The notes under the pieces were generated by a model. The model ran no database searches, had not been told where the DNA came from, and saw only the letters and a program-made list of their open reading frames with translations. The translations under genes and the position numbers were made by a program. 64,000 nt of DNA from Flavobacterium lutivivi (lineage in GTDB: Bacteria > Bacteroidota > Bacteroidia > Flavobacteriales > Flavobacteriaceae). Every line of letters begins with the position of its first letter. Within the stretch, counting starts at the first letter, position 1. The stretch lies in assembly GCF_014642275.1 (NCBI RefSeq), contig NZ_BMIM01000001.1:1-64000 (forward strand), read 5' to 3'. Of this stretch, positions 23,165-33,169 are shown one piece after another.

Positions 23165-25573
23165 TTATTTTTTTATAAACCTTTTAGATGTTTTTCCTTT
23201 GTTGGTGTTGATACTGATAACATAAACGCCGTCTTTCAAACCAGAAACATCCAAAGCAATATTGTTTGAATTAATATCACTTTCTTTAGATAAAACTAAT
23301 TGACCAAGAGGATTATAAATTTCTACAGATTTCGGGTCAACTTGATTTTTTATGTAAAGATTTAGAATACTTGAAGTTGGATTTGGCGAAAGATTAAAAT
23401 AACTATCAAAAGAAAGATCATTGTTTCCTAGAACAGTAAAAGTTGTCGAAACGGTGTTTGTAATGATTGGGTTATTATAATCAAAATATATAGCAGCATT
23501 ATTGTTAATGGTAGTTCCTAAACTAACGGTGTTTATTGGTTTTATTTTGAAACATATATAGCCATGACTTCCTGCTTCATCAACACTTGAAGCCGGAAGA
23601 TTTATTCCTTCAAAGAAAAATTCTAATCTCTTATTTTGGGTTAGAGTACTTCTAAAAGGATGACTAGAAGACACTATTTGCAGAGAGTTTGCATCCAAAT
23701 AGGACGACAAGTAGTCCTTTACAACCACATTTTCGGCAACAAAATTTCCTGTGTTTTGAAAACGAACAATATAGGTCAAATAATCACCTGAATTGGATAT
23801 GTCAACTTGAGAACCTTCAACAACTTGTTTGTCATTTGGATCATAAGAACCTACAACCACTTGGTTAAATGAAAACTGGTTATCGTTTGGGTTTTCATCA
23901 CTTGCCGCAGAAGTAACTTGCGAACTGAAAGCCAAAACATCGCCTATGTTTACTGCCGGAGAATCTGTTGGAGAATTTACATTAAAAACTACTTCAATAA
24001 CTTTTGTTTCAAATGGGTTTAATGCAGAAAAATCCCAACTCAACACGTTACTGTTTTGTGAAGTAATGTTAGGTAAAGAGCTTACATAATCTATATTGGC
24101 ATCATCAAAAGACAATGAAACCGTTCCTGATAGAGGTTGATTTCCTTTGTTTTTTACCACTAATTGATATTTAGCATCAAAACCAGGTCTTGCTACAGTG
24201 ATTGGTATTAATGTTATATCTAGGTCGTTATGAACTCCATTTGGAGAGATACAAAAATTAGCGGTTTCAGTATTTCCAGCAGAAGAGAAATTAAAGTTAT
24301 AATTTGCTGGTGAAAAAGTAAAATAACTAGGGTTTTCAATTTGAGGAGTTAAAGTATAGTTTCCTAGCGCCGAATAGTAAATATAATTTCCACTGCTATT
24401 GCTAAAAGTATATTCATTTTGAGAACCAAAATTCAGCTTAATATTGGACAAACTAGAATTAGAATTCCCACAATCCCAGGTAACACTTCCTTGAATAGTA
24501 TTAAATTCTCCACCAGGAAGAAACGAACAATAAGGCGAAGCATTTCTAGATCTTGGGGTATTAACATTGAGAGGAGTATCAGAAAACAAACCTAAATGAC
24601 TAAAATAAAATTCTTCATCTCTATAATCTCCACTAAAAGAATAATCTCCACATCCTTCATCAACACAATAATAAATATTAGTATTGCTTGAAAAAGAATA
24701 ATCTGCACCACCATAGCCAAAAGGCATGCCACCTTGAGAGAAATATACATCACAATTATCATTTTTAAAATCTACAAAATTTAGGCTTGGACCACCAATT
24801 TGAAGATATGCTAGTGTGTCATATGGACTAACATTAGTTGGCATTATAACACTAGTTAAATTTGGATTATTTGAAGAAATAAATGAAAACCCGCCGTTTG
24901 CATAGCTTAATTGAGATAAGTTTAGTGATGTAATTGGGTTATTTGAAAAATAAAAAATACCATTCTGAACCATATGGATATTAGAAAAATCAAAAGAAGT
25001 AAATTGATTATTGCTCAAGTCAAGTTCAGATCCATGGAAAGGCAAGTCAAAAGAAGTAAGTTGATTGCCATATAAATTTAAATATTGGAGATTTGTAGAT
25101 GTTGATGGATTAAAAATAATTGAGCTAAGATTGTTGCTATCCAAGTCAAGATGGTTAATATTTGGGCAAGAACTTAAATCTAAAGATGTTAAACTTGAAT
25201 TTACAATTTTTAGTTCGGTTAATACTGGCGAAGTTATAAGAATACTGTTGAGTAAATAAGTCTCGTTAATTCTTATTATGCTTAAATTATTCAGTGAGCT
25301 CAAGTCAATAGTAGTAACCAAAGGGCAAAAATAAATTTCAAAATATTGTAAATTGGTAAAGCTTTGAATTCCCTCAAGGCTTGATATTGTGGAGGAAAAA
25401 ATATTCAGTTGAGTTTGAGCTTGTGCTTCAGAAACTTGAATTTCACCATCATTATTAGTATCAAATCCCATATCTATCAAAAAGGCTTTGAAAGCTTGAT
25501 CAGGAATATTTACAATTTGTGCATTTGAGGCTAAGCCTAAAAAAAGGATAAATAAAGTAATGATTTTTTTCAT
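23165..25573 (-). CDS. Secreted leucine-rich-repeat protein with T9SS type A sorting domain
   Basis: 802 residues. Order: signal peptide (MKKIITLFILFLGLASNAQ); IPDQAFKAFLIDMGF followed by an exact EF-hand loop DTNNDGEIQVSE (about 36-47, D/N/D/G/E at the metal positions); leucine-rich repeats at about 55-260 (SLTSLDLSSCPNINHLDLDS); a Cys- and Tyr-rich region; an Ig/SdrD-like region (LSLSFDDANIDYV pattern, about 450-560); a DUF11-like domain (DYLTYIVRFQNTGNFVAENVVVKDYL, about 590-700); and the type A signal NLSPNPTSSILNLYI...DGVYVISI...TSKRFIKK. It is exported by T9SS to the surface or medium. The ligand is unknown. Confidence 0.9.
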   Translation of the reverse strand: MKKIITLFILFLGLASNAQIVNIPDQAFKAFLIDMGFDTNNDGEIQVSEAQAQTQLNIFSSTISSLEGIQSFTNLQYFEIYFCPLVTTIDLSSLNNLSIIRINETYLLNSILITSPVLTELKIVNSSLTSLDLSSCPNINHLDLDSNNLSSIIFNPSTSTNLQYLNLYGNQLTSFDLPFHGSELDLSNNQFTSFDFSNIHMVQNGIFYFSNNPITSLNLSQLSYANGGFSFISSNNPNLTSVIMPTNVSPYDTLAYLQIGGPSLNFVDFKNDNCDVYFSQGGMPFGYGGADYSFSSNTNIYYCVDEGCGDYSFSGDYRDEEFYFSHLGLFSDTPLNVNTPRSRNASPYCSFLPGGEFNTIQGSVTWDCGNSNSSLSNIKLNFGSQNEYTFSNSSGNYIYYSALGNYTLTPQIENPSYFTFSPANYNFNFSSAGNTETANFCISPNGVHNDLDITLIPITVARPGFDAKYQLVVKNKGNQPLSGTVSLSFDDANIDYVSSLPNITSQNSNVLSWDFSALNPFETKVIEVVFNVNSPTDSPAVNIGDVLAFSSQVTSAASDENPNDNQFSFNQVVVGSYDPNDKQVVEGSQVDISNSGDYLTYIVRFQNTGNFVAENVVVKDYLSSYLDANSLQIVSSSHPFRSTLTQNKRLEFFFEGINLPASSVDEAGSHGYICFKIKPINTVSLGTTINNNAAIYFDYNNPIITNTVSTTFTVLGNNDLSFDSYFNLSPNPTSSILNLYIKNQVDPKSVEIYNPLGQLVLSKESDINSNNIALDVSGLKDGVYVISINTNKGKTSKRFIKK

Positions 25574-25657
25574 AAAAAAACTTTTCTCGAAGTTATAAAA
25601 AATACAATTTAGTTTTTTAATTAATTAAAAATACTTTTTTGTTACTTTGCCATTCTT

Positions 25658-26791
25658 ATGAATAAGCAACATCAAGTTATACTCTCGTTAGGAAGTAATC
25701 AAGGCAATCGCCTTGAAAACATTGAGCGTTGTATAGCATTAATTCATAAAAAAATTGGTACAGTAATTAGGGTTTCAAAACTCTATGAAACACCATCTTG
25801 GGGTTTTGATAGTGAGCCTTTTTATAATGCGGCGGTTGTTGTCCATTCATGCAAAGATGCAAGTATAATTTTGAATGAAATTCTACAGCTAGAACTCGAT
25901 TTAGGAAGAGTTCGTTCCTCATCTGATGGGTATCAACCAAGAATTATAGATATTGATTTAATTTCATTTGATGAACAAATCATAGCTACCGAAAAACTAA
26001 AAGTTCCTCATCCCGAAATGCAAAACAGACTTTTTGTTTTGAAACCAATGAACGATTTAAATCTAGATTGGCGTCATCCTATTTTGCAAAAATACCTTAG
26101 AGAACTACTGGTTTTGTCTGAAGACAAGAGCAACTGCAAAGTGATAAAAGATTTGCAAAGCCCAATTTCAGAAATTAAACTTAGTGAGTACAATTACATT
26201 GCAATTGAAGGGAATATTGGAGCAGGAAAAACAACACTTACACACAAGTTAGCCGAAGATTTTAATGCAAAAATGGTACTTGAACGTTTTGCAGATAATC
26301 CTTTTTTGCCAAAATTTTATGAAGATCAAAATCGATATGCTTTTCCGCTCGAAATGTCTTTTTTGGCAGACAGATATCAGCAAATTTCTGATGACTTAGC
26401 ACAGTTTGACTTGTTCAAAGATTTTATCGTTGCTGATTACCATGTTTTTAAATCATTAATTTTTGCAAAAGTTACTTTGGCAGAAGATGAGTATAGATTG
26501 TACAAAACCATGTTTGATATAGTTTATAAAGAAATGCCAAAACCTGATTTATACATTTATCTTTACCAAAATACGCAACGACTACTCGAAAACATCAAGC
26601 AAAGAGGAAGAAGTTATGAGCAAGAAATTCCAGCGGAATATCTAGAAAAAATAAACAGTGGTTATCTTGACTATATAAAAACTCAAAAAGATTTGAATGT
26701 TTTGATTGTAGATGTTTCAGATCGTGATTTCCTCAATAACCAAGAAGATTACCATTTCATTTTAGAGGAAATTAAAATAAAAATTTCTTAA
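25658..26791 (+). CDS. folK: FolK-deoxynucleoside kinase fusion
   Basis: 377 residues with two enzymes in one chain. Residues 1 to about 150 are 2-amino-4-hydroxy-6-hydroxymethyldihydropteridine diphosphokinase (folate synthesis): LSLGSNQGNR, YNAAVVV, RIIDIDLI and VPHPEMQNRLFVLKPM. Residues about 178-377 are a deoxynucleoside kinase of the dCK/dGK type: P-loop GNIGAGKT (185-192), ERFADNPFL, and FLADRYQQ, then LYQNTQRLLENIKQRGR and EYLEKINSGY. The linker at about 150-178 is short. The pairing of a folate enzyme with nucleotide salvage suggests coordinated supply of DNA precursors, which is inference. This arrangement is known in Bacteroidota. The ATG at 25658 is preceded by TTACTTTG, an imperfect -7 box. 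Confidence 0.93.
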   Translation: MNKQHQVILSLGSNQGNRLENIERCIALIHKKIGTVIRVSKLYETPSWGFDSEPFYNAAVVVHSCKDASIILNEILQLELDLGRVRSSSDGYQPRIIDIDLISFDEQIIATEKLKVPHPEMQNRLFVLKPMNDLNLDWRHPILQKYLRELLVLSEDKSNCKVIKDLQSPISEIKLSEYNYIAIEGNIGAGKTTLTHKLAEDFNAKMVLERFADNPFLPKFYEDQNRYAFPLEMSFLADRYQQISDDLAQFDLFKDFIVADYHVFKSLIFAKVTLAEDEYRLYKTMFDIVYKEMPKPDLYIYLYQNTQRLLENIKQRGRSYEQEIPAEYLEKINSGYLDYIKTQKDLNVLIVDVSDRDFLNNQEDYHFILEEIKIKIS

Positions 26792-26795
26792 GAAA

Positions 26796-28877
26796 CTATC
26801 TTTTTAAAGCAAAATGCCCTTTGATAGTTTTGGCATTATTGCTTGCTCGAAATGTGAACCAATAATCATCAGAAGGAAGTAATTTATTATTGAACGTACC
26901 GTTCCAAGACGAATTGGTCGCATTCAAAATGGTTATTAACCTTCCATATCTGTCAAAAATTTCGACACTTGCCTCAGGATACAATTCTATTCCTTCTACT
27001 TTCCAAAAATCGTGAAAACCGTCGCCATTAGGAGTAAAAAAAGATGGACAATCGATAATCCAAAAAGGCATAGTATCTTCACCACAACCGTTTATCTCTC
27101 TTACAGTTGCTGTATAATTTCCTCCTGGCAAATGATAAAAAATATTTGACAGTTGAAAATCAGAGCCGTTAGTAGAAAATTCATACGCACCATTTTCAAC
27201 AGTTGTAATGGTAGCTGTGTTGTCCAATATGGTTACATCTGTAATCTCTGGAGCATCGTGTAATATAACATCATAATTTCTTGTAGAAGAACAATTATTT
27301 TGATCAGTTACCACAACATGATATTGATTTTGAGAATTGACAATTATACTTTGAGAAGTTTCACCTGTTGACCAATTGTAAACCATTCCCGAAATACCTG
27401 CATCAAGTGTTACAGGGTTTGTTGCGCAATCATCTATAGTTAAATCTTGGTCAAGGATTGGATTTGGGTTTACTGTAATTGAAACTGGAATTCTGCTACC
27501 CGAAGAACAACCATTGTTTATTGCTTCAGCATATAAAGTGATGTTACCTGTTAAAGGTTGAGTTGTAAAGGAATTTCCTGTACCTATTGAATTTCCACCT
27601 GTCGCTAAATCATACCAATAAATTGTTCCAGCTGTTGTGTTAGCATTAATTGTTCCTTGGTTTCCAGAACAAATGGGTTGAGGAGTTGTAACATTCAAAA
27701 CAGGAATTTCATTAATAGTTGCTGTTACTGGCGTTCTGATGGCGTTTGGACATCCTGGTTCAAAAGGATCTGCATAAAAAACGGTTGTATTATTCAAGTT
27801 AATAGAAAAGTTGTTTCCTGTGCCTAGAATACTTCCGCCAGAAATTGTATCATACCAATGAATAGTTCCACCGCTTGAAGTTGCTTGTAGTACAATGGTT
27901 CCGCTACCACAGTTTGTATCTGGTGTAGAAGAAGTGATGCTAGGTATTACTATCGTTGTGCTAGCGGAGATATTCAAAACAGGATCTCCAGGCATTCCTC
28001 CATATTCTACTACATATCCTTTGGGCTGATAATCACCCGAAGGTTCGCCAGTATTTGATAAATCATTCCAAGAACCAACAAAACCAACGCCTGTTCCATT
28101 AATATGGGCATAATCTTCATCGTTAACATTATTGGGTTCGCCAGTGTTCCATTTTGCATAATTTGGTGTGCTTCCTGAGGCATTTCCGTTCCAAAAAACA
28201 ATGCCAGTTTCTGGTCCAGTCATCCATTTCCAAACGCCTTCAGTTTCTTCGTCGCTTCCTCCAATCCAACCTGCACCCGAAGCTTGTTCGCCACAAAGTT
28301 GAGCTTCATCAGCTGCTAAAATTGTAGCTAAATAACCTTGCAAACCATAGTATGTGCTTGCCTCGGCCAAAGCTTTTGCACTTGACCATGTAATTCCAAC
28401 ATTTGGGATATATTGATAGTAATGGTCAGTTGAAGGCAAATAATTTGCTTGTCCTATTGTTATCGAGAATGTTCTAACTCCAAATGGAGTGGCGGAATAA
28501 TTCAAATAAACAACATCTTTTACGGCATTGATGATTTCTAAATAGGTGGGTTGACCAGATACTCCAGATAAAGTTAATTTTCCTGCTAAAGAGTCCCAAC
28601 TTGTTGAAATATTTGGATGATTCCCAGAAAGGGATAAATTGTCTTGGCTAGCTACATAACCCGAAGAAATTTGAATATATACGGCATCTATACCTGTATC
28701 ATCTGGATCAACAATATTGAAATCGGTGACTATCTTCATGGAAGTGCCCGGACAATAAATTTGATTTCCAGTTGCAGTAAGTATTGGAGCAATGTTTGAA
28801 AAAGTGTTTTTTTCTGCTGCTTTTTGAGCGAAGGTTTGGCTACAAATAAATAATATGGCGTATATATATTTTATCAT
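26796..28877 (-). CDS. C-type lectin domain surface protein with T9SS type B sorting domain
   Basis: 693 residues from the ATG at 28877, chosen because MIKYIYAILFICSQTFAQ is a signal peptide (the frame runs 13 codons further). A calx/cadherin-like stretch comes first (APILTATGNQIYCPG). A C-type lectin domain lies at about 150-300: HYYQYIPNVGITWSSAKALAE, AGWIGGSDEETEGVWKWMTG, the Ca/sugar motif NTGEPNN, and SWND. Two or three Ig-like repeats follow (TIHWYDTISGGSILGTG; TIYWYDLATGGNSIGTG), then a PKD-like segment and the type B signal PNGDGFHDFWKVEGIELYP...IFDRYGRL...WNGTFN...LPSDDYWFTF. EPN in C-type lectins usually binds mannose-type sugars. It is a probable adhesin. Confidence 0.9.
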   Translation of the reverse strand: MIKYIYAILFICSQTFAQKAAEKNTFSNIAPILTATGNQIYCPGTSMKIVTDFNIVDPDDTGIDAVYIQISSGYVASQDNLSLSGNHPNISTSWDSLAGKLTLSGVSGQPTYLEIINAVKDVVYLNYSATPFGVRTFSITIGQANYLPSTDHYYQYIPNVGITWSSAKALAEASTYYGLQGYLATILAADEAQLCGEQASGAGWIGGSDEETEGVWKWMTGPETGIVFWNGNASGSTPNYAKWNTGEPNNVNDEDYAHINGTGVGFVGSWNDLSNTGEPSGDYQPKGYVVEYGGMPGDPVLNISASTTIVIPSITSSTPDTNCGSGTIVLQATSSGGTIHWYDTISGGSILGTGNNFSINLNNTTVFYADPFEPGCPNAIRTPVTATINEIPVLNVTTPQPICSGNQGTINANTTAGTIYWYDLATGGNSIGTGNSFTTQPLTGNITLYAEAINNGCSSGSRIPVSITVNPNPILDQDLTIDDCATNPVTLDAGISGMVYNWSTGETSQSIIVNSQNQYHVVVTDQNNCSSTRNYDVILHDAPEITDVTILDNTATITTVENGAYEFSTNGSDFQLSNIFYHLPGGNYTATVREINGCGEDTMPFWIIDCPSFFTPNGDGFHDFWKVEGIELYPEASVEIFDRYGRLITILNATNSSWNGTFNNKLLPSDDYWFTFRASNNAKTIKGHFALKR

Positions 28878-28932
28878 TTTGTAAAGATACAACAAGGAAA
28901 ATTTTTTTGAATTCAAAAAAATCTTAAAATAT

Positions 28933-29463
28933 TTAGTAATTAAGTTTTTGGAAAAATTCCCAAACTACAATTCCAGCACTAACCGAGATATTTAAAGAGT
29001 GTTTTGTGCCAGTTTGAGGAATTTCGATGCAACCATCACACAATTCAATAGCAGATTGACTTACGCCATAAACTTCATTTCCAAAAATCAAGGCATATTT
29101 TTCTTCTCTTGAAACATCAAAATTTTGTAGAAATGTCGCATTTTCTACCTGTTCAACAGCATAAACCTTATAATTCTCAGCTTTTACTTTTTCAATAGCA
29201 TCAGCTGTGCTTTTTAAATATTCCCACTCAACGGTTTCTGTTGCTCCGAGTGCTGTTTTGTGTATTTCTTTGTTTGGAGGTGTAGCCGTAATTCCGCAAA
29301 GGAAAATTTTCTCAATTAAAAATGAATCCGCAGTTCTAAATACAGACCCAATGTTGTGAAGGCTTCTTATATCGTCTAAAATGATTACAATTGGTGTTTT
29401 TTTAGCTTCTTTAAACTCAGAAACTGATTTTCTTTCCAATTCTTTATTTTCTAATTTTCGCAT
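28933..29463 (-). CDS. TrmH family RNA methyltransferase (SpoU fold)
   Basis: 176 residues. Motif 1 LDDIRSLHNIGSVFRTADSF, motif 2 ALIFGNEVYGVS and motif 3 IEIPQTGTKHSLNISVSAGIVVWEF are all present, so this is a SAM-dependent 2'-O-ribose methyltransferase with a trefoil knot. At this length it resembles the short TrmH group, but the target nucleotide (tRNA or rRNA) cannot be told from sequence. A -7-like box TATATTTG lies on the minus strand at 29472-29479, only nine bases from the ATG, suggesting a very short leader. Confidence 0.93.
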   Translation of the reverse strand: MRKLENKELERKSVSEFKEAKKTPIVIILDDIRSLHNIGSVFRTADSFLIEKIFLCGITATPPNKEIHKTALGATETVEWEYLKSTADAIEKVKAENYKVYAVEQVENATFLQNFDVSREEKYALIFGNEVYGVSQSAIELCDGCIEIPQTGTKHSLNISVSAGIVVWEFFQKLNY

Positions 29464-29481
29464 TTTTATTGCAAATATATT

Positions 29482-29512
29482 TAAAAAAAATCACGCCTAT
29501 TGGCGTGATTTA
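29482..29512 (-). terminator. Terminator after the DUF1573 gene
   Basis: 9-bp perfect stem AATCACGCC/GGCGTGATT (29489-29510) with a TATT loop, followed on the minus strand by a T run of eight. It isolates the DUF1573 gene from the downstream methyltransferase. Confidence 0.85.
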
Positions 29513-29538
29513 TCAGTAAATTAATTAAGAAAGATTTA

Positions 29539-30009
29539 TTAACTTTTTACAGGTGCAGCAGCTGGTTCATCAGCAACAACTGTTCCTTTTATTGTTAAAA
29601 CTTTAGGAGTTTCAGAAGCATTTGAAGTTACAGTTACTGTTTTTGTAAAAGGACCAACTCTGTTAGTGTCATAGTGTACACCAATTACTCCTTTTTCACC
29701 TGGATTAATGTCTTTTGAAGGTTTAGTAGGAACTGTACATCCACATGAACCTTGAGTGTTTGTGATAGTTAATGGTTTGTTTCCATTGTTGTAAACAACA
29801 AATTCTCTGTTTCCATCAGCACCTTTTTTGATTGTTCCATAATCAATAGTTTCGTTTTCAAAAACCATTCCTGGACCTTCAACTTTTGGACCTTCAACTT
29901 TTTTCTCTTCTACTTTAGCAGCTTTTTTTGGTGCTTGTTTTTTTGTTTGCGCTTGAGTTGTTGTTAAACCAGCAATTGCTAAAATTGCCATAAGTACTAT
30001 TTTTTTCAT
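29539..30009 (-). CDS. DUF1573 domain-containing periplasmic protein
   Basis: 156 residues: signal peptide (MKKIVLMAILAIAGLTTTQAQ), a Lys/Pro/Glu-rich linker with a duplicated VEGPKVEGP, then one DUF1573 domain (about 50-145: FENETIDYGTIKKGADGNREFVVYNNGNKPLTITNTQGSCGCTVPT). The GSCGC motif with two close cysteines is typical of the family, which has an immunoglobulin-like fold of unknown function. There are no neighbours of matching role. Two minus-strand -7-like boxes lie at 30037-30044 and 30047-30054. Confidence 0.88.
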   Translation of the reverse strand: MKKIVLMAILAIAGLTTTQAQTKKQAPKKAAKVEEKKVEGPKVEGPGMVFENETIDYGTIKKGADGNREFVVYNNGNKPLTITNTQGSCGCTVPTKPSKDINPGEKGVIGVHYDTNRVGPFTKTVTVTSNASETPKVLTIKGTVVADEPAAAPVKS

Positions 30010-30154
30010 TTTTTTATTTGTTTAATGATTATGAAACAAAACTATTCAAATTTATAATTGCTTTACTTTTTTTATTCTTAATATTAAATTAATTTTAAAA
30101 GTCCAATCATTTAAAATTACTTAAATTCGCTGTCTCATTAAATAAATTTTTGTT

Positions 30155-32788
30155 TTGGCAAAAGAAAAAGCACCCAAGGAAACGCCTCTAATGAAGCAAT
30201 ACAACGAGATAAAAAGTAAATATCCCGATGCTTGTCTTCTTTTTAGAGTTGGGGATTTTTATGAAACTTTTGGAGAAGATGCTATTAGAGCTTCAAAAAT
30301 TCTTGGTATTGTATTGACAAAAAGAGGTGCAGGAAGTGACACCGAAACTGCTCTTGCAGGGTTTCCTCATCATTCGCTTAATACCTATTTACCCAAATTA
30401 GTCAAAGCTGGATTAAGAGTTGCTATTTGTGATCAACTGGAAGATCCTAAAATGACAAAAACCATCGTCAAGCGTGGAGTAACAGAATTGGTTACACCTG
30501 GTGTAGCTATGAATGATGAAGTTTTACAATCAAAATCCAATAATTTTTTAGCTTCGATTTGTTTTGGAAAAAAACTACTTGGAATTTCTTTTTTAGATAT
30601 TTCAACAGGAGAATTTTTAACCGCTCAAGGAAACCCAGAATATATTGATAAACTTTTGCAAAACTTTCAACCAAGTGAAATTTTAGTTCAAAAGAATCAT
30701 AAAAATGATTTCAAAATCAATTTTGGTGAAGATTTCAATGTTTTTTACCTTGAAGATTGGGTATATAAGGAAGATTATACCAACGAAATATTGACAAATC
30801 ACTTTCAAACCAACTCGCTGAAAGGTTTTGGTATTGAAGAATTGTTGGATGGAATAATTGCTTCTGGGGCAATTTTATATTATCTCTCAGAAACACAGCA
30901 CAACAAGTTGCAGCACATAACTAATATTCAGCGTATAGCAGAAGATGCTTATGTCTGGATGGATAAATTTACCATCAGGAATCTTGAACTCTATAACAGT
31001 AGTGCTCAAAACGCGGTAACATTACTCGATGTAATTGATAAAACACTATCGCCGATGGGTTCAAGGATGCTGAAACGCTGGCTTGCTTTGCCATTAAAAG
31101 ATTTGTATAAAATTAGAAATCGTCATGATGTTGTGTCTTATCTAAAAGATAATCGAGACATTCTTCAAAAAATTCAACATCAAATAAAACAAATTTCAGA
31201 TTTAGAAAGGTTAATATCAAAAGTTGCAACTGCAAAAATTTCACCAAGAGAAATTGTCTATTTGAAAGACTCTTTAGATGCCATAATCCCAATAAAAACT
31301 CTAGCTCTCGAGAGTTCTCAAGATGCTGTTAGAATAATTGGTGATAATTTGCATTCGTGTGATTTGTTGAGAGAGAAAATAAAATTCATGTTAAATCAGG
31401 ATGCTCCTGTTTCGATTGCAAAAGGAAATGCAATAGCAAAAGGAGTAAATGCTGAACTAGACGAATTGAGAGCTATAGCTTTTTCTGGAAAAGAATTTTT
31501 AGAAGCAATAGAGACAAGAGAATCTGAAAAAACAGGCATTTCTTCCTTGAAGATTTCATTCAATAATGTTTTTGGATATTATATTGAAGTAAGAAACACA
31601 CATAAAGACAAAGTTCCTTCAGATTGGATTAGAAAACAAACACTTGTAAATGCTGAAAGATACATAACCGAAGAACTGAAAGAATACGAAACAAAAATAC
31701 TCGGTGCCGAAGAAAAAATTCATCAAATAGAGAGTAAATTGTTTGAAGAACTTATTAATTGGGTAGCAACCTATATTAAACAAGTTCAGCTTAATGCTAA
31801 CCTTATTGCACAACTGGATTGTCTCACTTCTTTTGCTCAACTAGCGATAGAAAACAACTATACTTGTCCAGAGCTTGATGAAAGTTTTGAGATAAATATT
31901 AAAGATGGTCGTCATCCTGTTATAGAAAAACAACTGCCAGTAGGTGTTCCTTATATTGCAAATGATGTTTTTCTTGACAGAGAAACTCAACAAATCATTA
32001 TGATTACAGGACCAAACATGTCGGGTAAATCTGCTATATTAAGACAAACGGCCTTGATTGTTCTTTTGGCTCAAATGGGAAGTTTTGTTCCTGCAACTTC
32101 TCTAAAAATGGGAGTTGTAGATAAAATTTTTACCAGAGTTGGTGCCAGTGATAACATCTCCATGGGAGAATCAACTTTTATGGTTGAAATGAATGAAACT
32201 GCTTCAATTCTTAATAATATTTCAGATAGAAGTTTAGTTCTACTCGACGAAATAGGACGAGGAACAAGCACATATGATGGTATTTCAATTGCTTGGGCTA
32301 TTGCCGAATATCTTCATGAAAACCCTGCTAAACCTAAAACACTTTTTGCTACGCATTATCATGAACTGAACGAAATGACGGAGCTTTTGCCTAGAATCCA
32401 AAATTATAACGTTTCTGTAAAAGAACTTAAAGACACGGTTTTGTTTATTAGGAAATTAGTAAAAGGAGGAAGCGAACATAGTTTTGGAATTCATGTAGCT
32501 AAAATGGCTGGAATGCCACAAATGGTGATACAAAAAGCCCAAAAAATGCTTAAGAAACTTGAAAAAGAACATTCAGGAGACGTCCTTAATGGTATAAAAT
32601 CAGCAAAAGATGACCCGAGCCGAAAAGGCGAATTGGCGCAGCAAATGCAGTTGAGTATCTTTAGTTTAGACGATCCTCTTTTAGAAGAAATCAGAGAAGA
32701 TATACTTGGTTTAGATATCAATACGCTTACACCAGTAGAAGCATTGATGAAATTGAACGAATTGAAAAGAATGTTGAATAAAAAATAA
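30155..32788 (+). CDS. mutS: DNA mismatch repair protein MutS
   Basis: 877 residues. It recognises base mismatches and small loops and starts repair with MutL. The mismatch-reading motif is FYE at about 35-37 ([12 protein letters not shown]). The connector and lever domains are followed by Walker [21 protein letters not shown], Walker [16 protein letters not shown] and the ATHYHEL signal motif. The start codon appears to be TTG at 30155; ATG only occurs at residue 13 (MKQYNEIK), which is the alternative start. No mutL is in the window. No clear terminator follows. Confidence 0.97.
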   Translation: MAKEKAPKETPLMKQYNEIKSKYPDACLLFRVGDFYETFGEDAIRASKILGIVLTKRGAGSDTETALAGFPHHSLNTYLPKLVKAGLRVAICDQLEDPKMTKTIVKRGVTELVTPGVAMNDEVLQSKSNNFLASICFGKKLLGISFLDISTGEFLTAQGNPEYIDKLLQNFQPSEILVQKNHKNDFKINFGEDFNVFYLEDWVYKEDYTNEILTNHFQTNSLKGFGIEELLDGIIASGAILYYLSETQHNKLQHITNIQRIAEDAYVWMDKFTIRNLELYNSSAQNAVTLLDVIDKTLSPMGSRMLKRWLALPLKDLYKIRNRHDVVSYLKDNRDILQKIQHQIKQISDLERLISKVATAKISPREIVYLKDSLDAIIPIKTLALESSQDAVRIIGDNLHSCDLLREKIKFMLNQDAPVSIAKGNAIAKGVNAELDELRAIAFSGKEFLEAIETRESEKTGISSLKISFNNVFGYYIEVRNTHKDKVPSDWIRKQTLVNAERYITEELKEYETKILGAEEKIHQIESKLFEELINWVATYIKQVQLNANLIAQLDCLTSFAQLAIENNYTCPELDESFEINIKDGRHPVIEKQLPVGVPYIANDVFLDRETQQIIMITGPNMSGKSAILRQTALIVLLAQMGSFVPATSLKMGVVDKIFTRVGASDNISMGESTFMVEMNETASILNNISDRSLVLLDEIGRGTSTYDGISIAWAIAEYLHENPAKPKTLFATHYHELNEMTELLPRIQNYNVSVKELKDTVLFIRKLVKGGSEHSFGIHVAKMAGMPQMVIQKAQKMLKKLEKEHSGDVLNGIKSAKDDPSRKGELAQQMQLSIFSLDDPLLEEIREDILGLDINTLTPVEALMKLNELKRMLNKK

Positions 32789-32847
32789 TTAGTTATCAAT
32801 TTGTAATCAAGTAGTTGAGTTTTAATCAGAAATTTTTAAAAAAAAGG

Positions 32848-32878
32848 TTTGTAGAATTCAATTTTAATATTACATTTG
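32848..32878 (+). promoter_or_regulatory. Strong promoter for the tRNA pair
   Basis: TTTG at 32848-32851, a 19-base spacer and TACATTTG at 32871-32878: an excellent match to the Bacteroidota -33/-7 promoter. It lies 49 bp before tRNA-Gly. A GCAATAC/GTATTGC hairpin (32884-32904) lies in the leader. The roughly 440-base interval between mutS and the next protein gene is filled by this promoter, two tRNAs and two hairpins. Confidence 0.8.
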
Positions 32879-32926
32879 CATCCGCAATACGGCAATAGTA
32901 TTGCTGTTCTTACATAAAATGATAAT

Positions 32927-32999
32927 GCGAAAATAGCTCAGTTGGTAGAGCGCAACCTTGCCAAGGTTGAGGTCGCGGGTTCGAACCCCGTTTTTCGCT
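32927..32999 (+). tRNA. tRNA-Gly (GCC)
   Basis: 73 bases with a full cloverleaf: acceptor GCGAAAA/TTTTCGC with discriminator T, D-arm GCTC...GAGC, anticodon stem CAACC/GGTTG with loop TTGCCAA (anticodon GCC), and T-arm GCGGG-TTCGAAC-CCCGT. No CCA is encoded. It decodes GGC and GGU. Confidence 0.97.
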
Positions 33000-33014
33000 C
33001 AATTACCAAATAAT

Positions 33015-33100
33015 GCTCGAGTGGTGGAATTGGTAGACACGCTGGACTTAAAATCCAGTGAACAGTAATGTTCGTGCGGGTTCAAGTCCCGCCTTGAGTA
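33015..33100 (+). tRNA. tRNA-Leu (TAA)
   Basis: 86 bases with the long variable arm of a type II tRNA. Acceptor GCTCGAG pairs with CTTGAGT (two G-T wobble pairs), discriminator A. Anticodon stem CTGGA/TCCAG with loop CTTAAAA (anticodon TAA). T-arm GCGGG-TTCAAGT-CCCGC. It lies 15 bases after tRNA-Gly, on the same transcript. Confidence 0.97.
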
Positions 33101-33101
33101 C

Positions 33102-33137
33102 AAAAAGCTCCAAACAATTTTGTTTGGAGCTTTTTTA
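33102..33137 (+). terminator. Terminator after the tRNA pair
   Basis: Perfect 11-bp stem AGCTCCAAACA/TGTTTGGAGCT (33106-33131), loop ATTT, followed by a T run. Begins two bases after the tRNA-Leu end. Confidence 0.9.
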
Positions 33138-33169
33138 TTTTATAAAACATCTGATTTTTTTAAATTCTA

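Noticed and set aside
29472-29479. -7 box for the TrmH-family gene as a firm promoter
   Set aside because: The leader would be only a few bases long; TATATTTG may be a chance match in AT-rich DNA, so it is mentioned only with the gene.
33015-33100. tmRNA or small RNA in the tRNA region
   Set aside because: All bases are explained by tRNA-Leu with its long variable arm.
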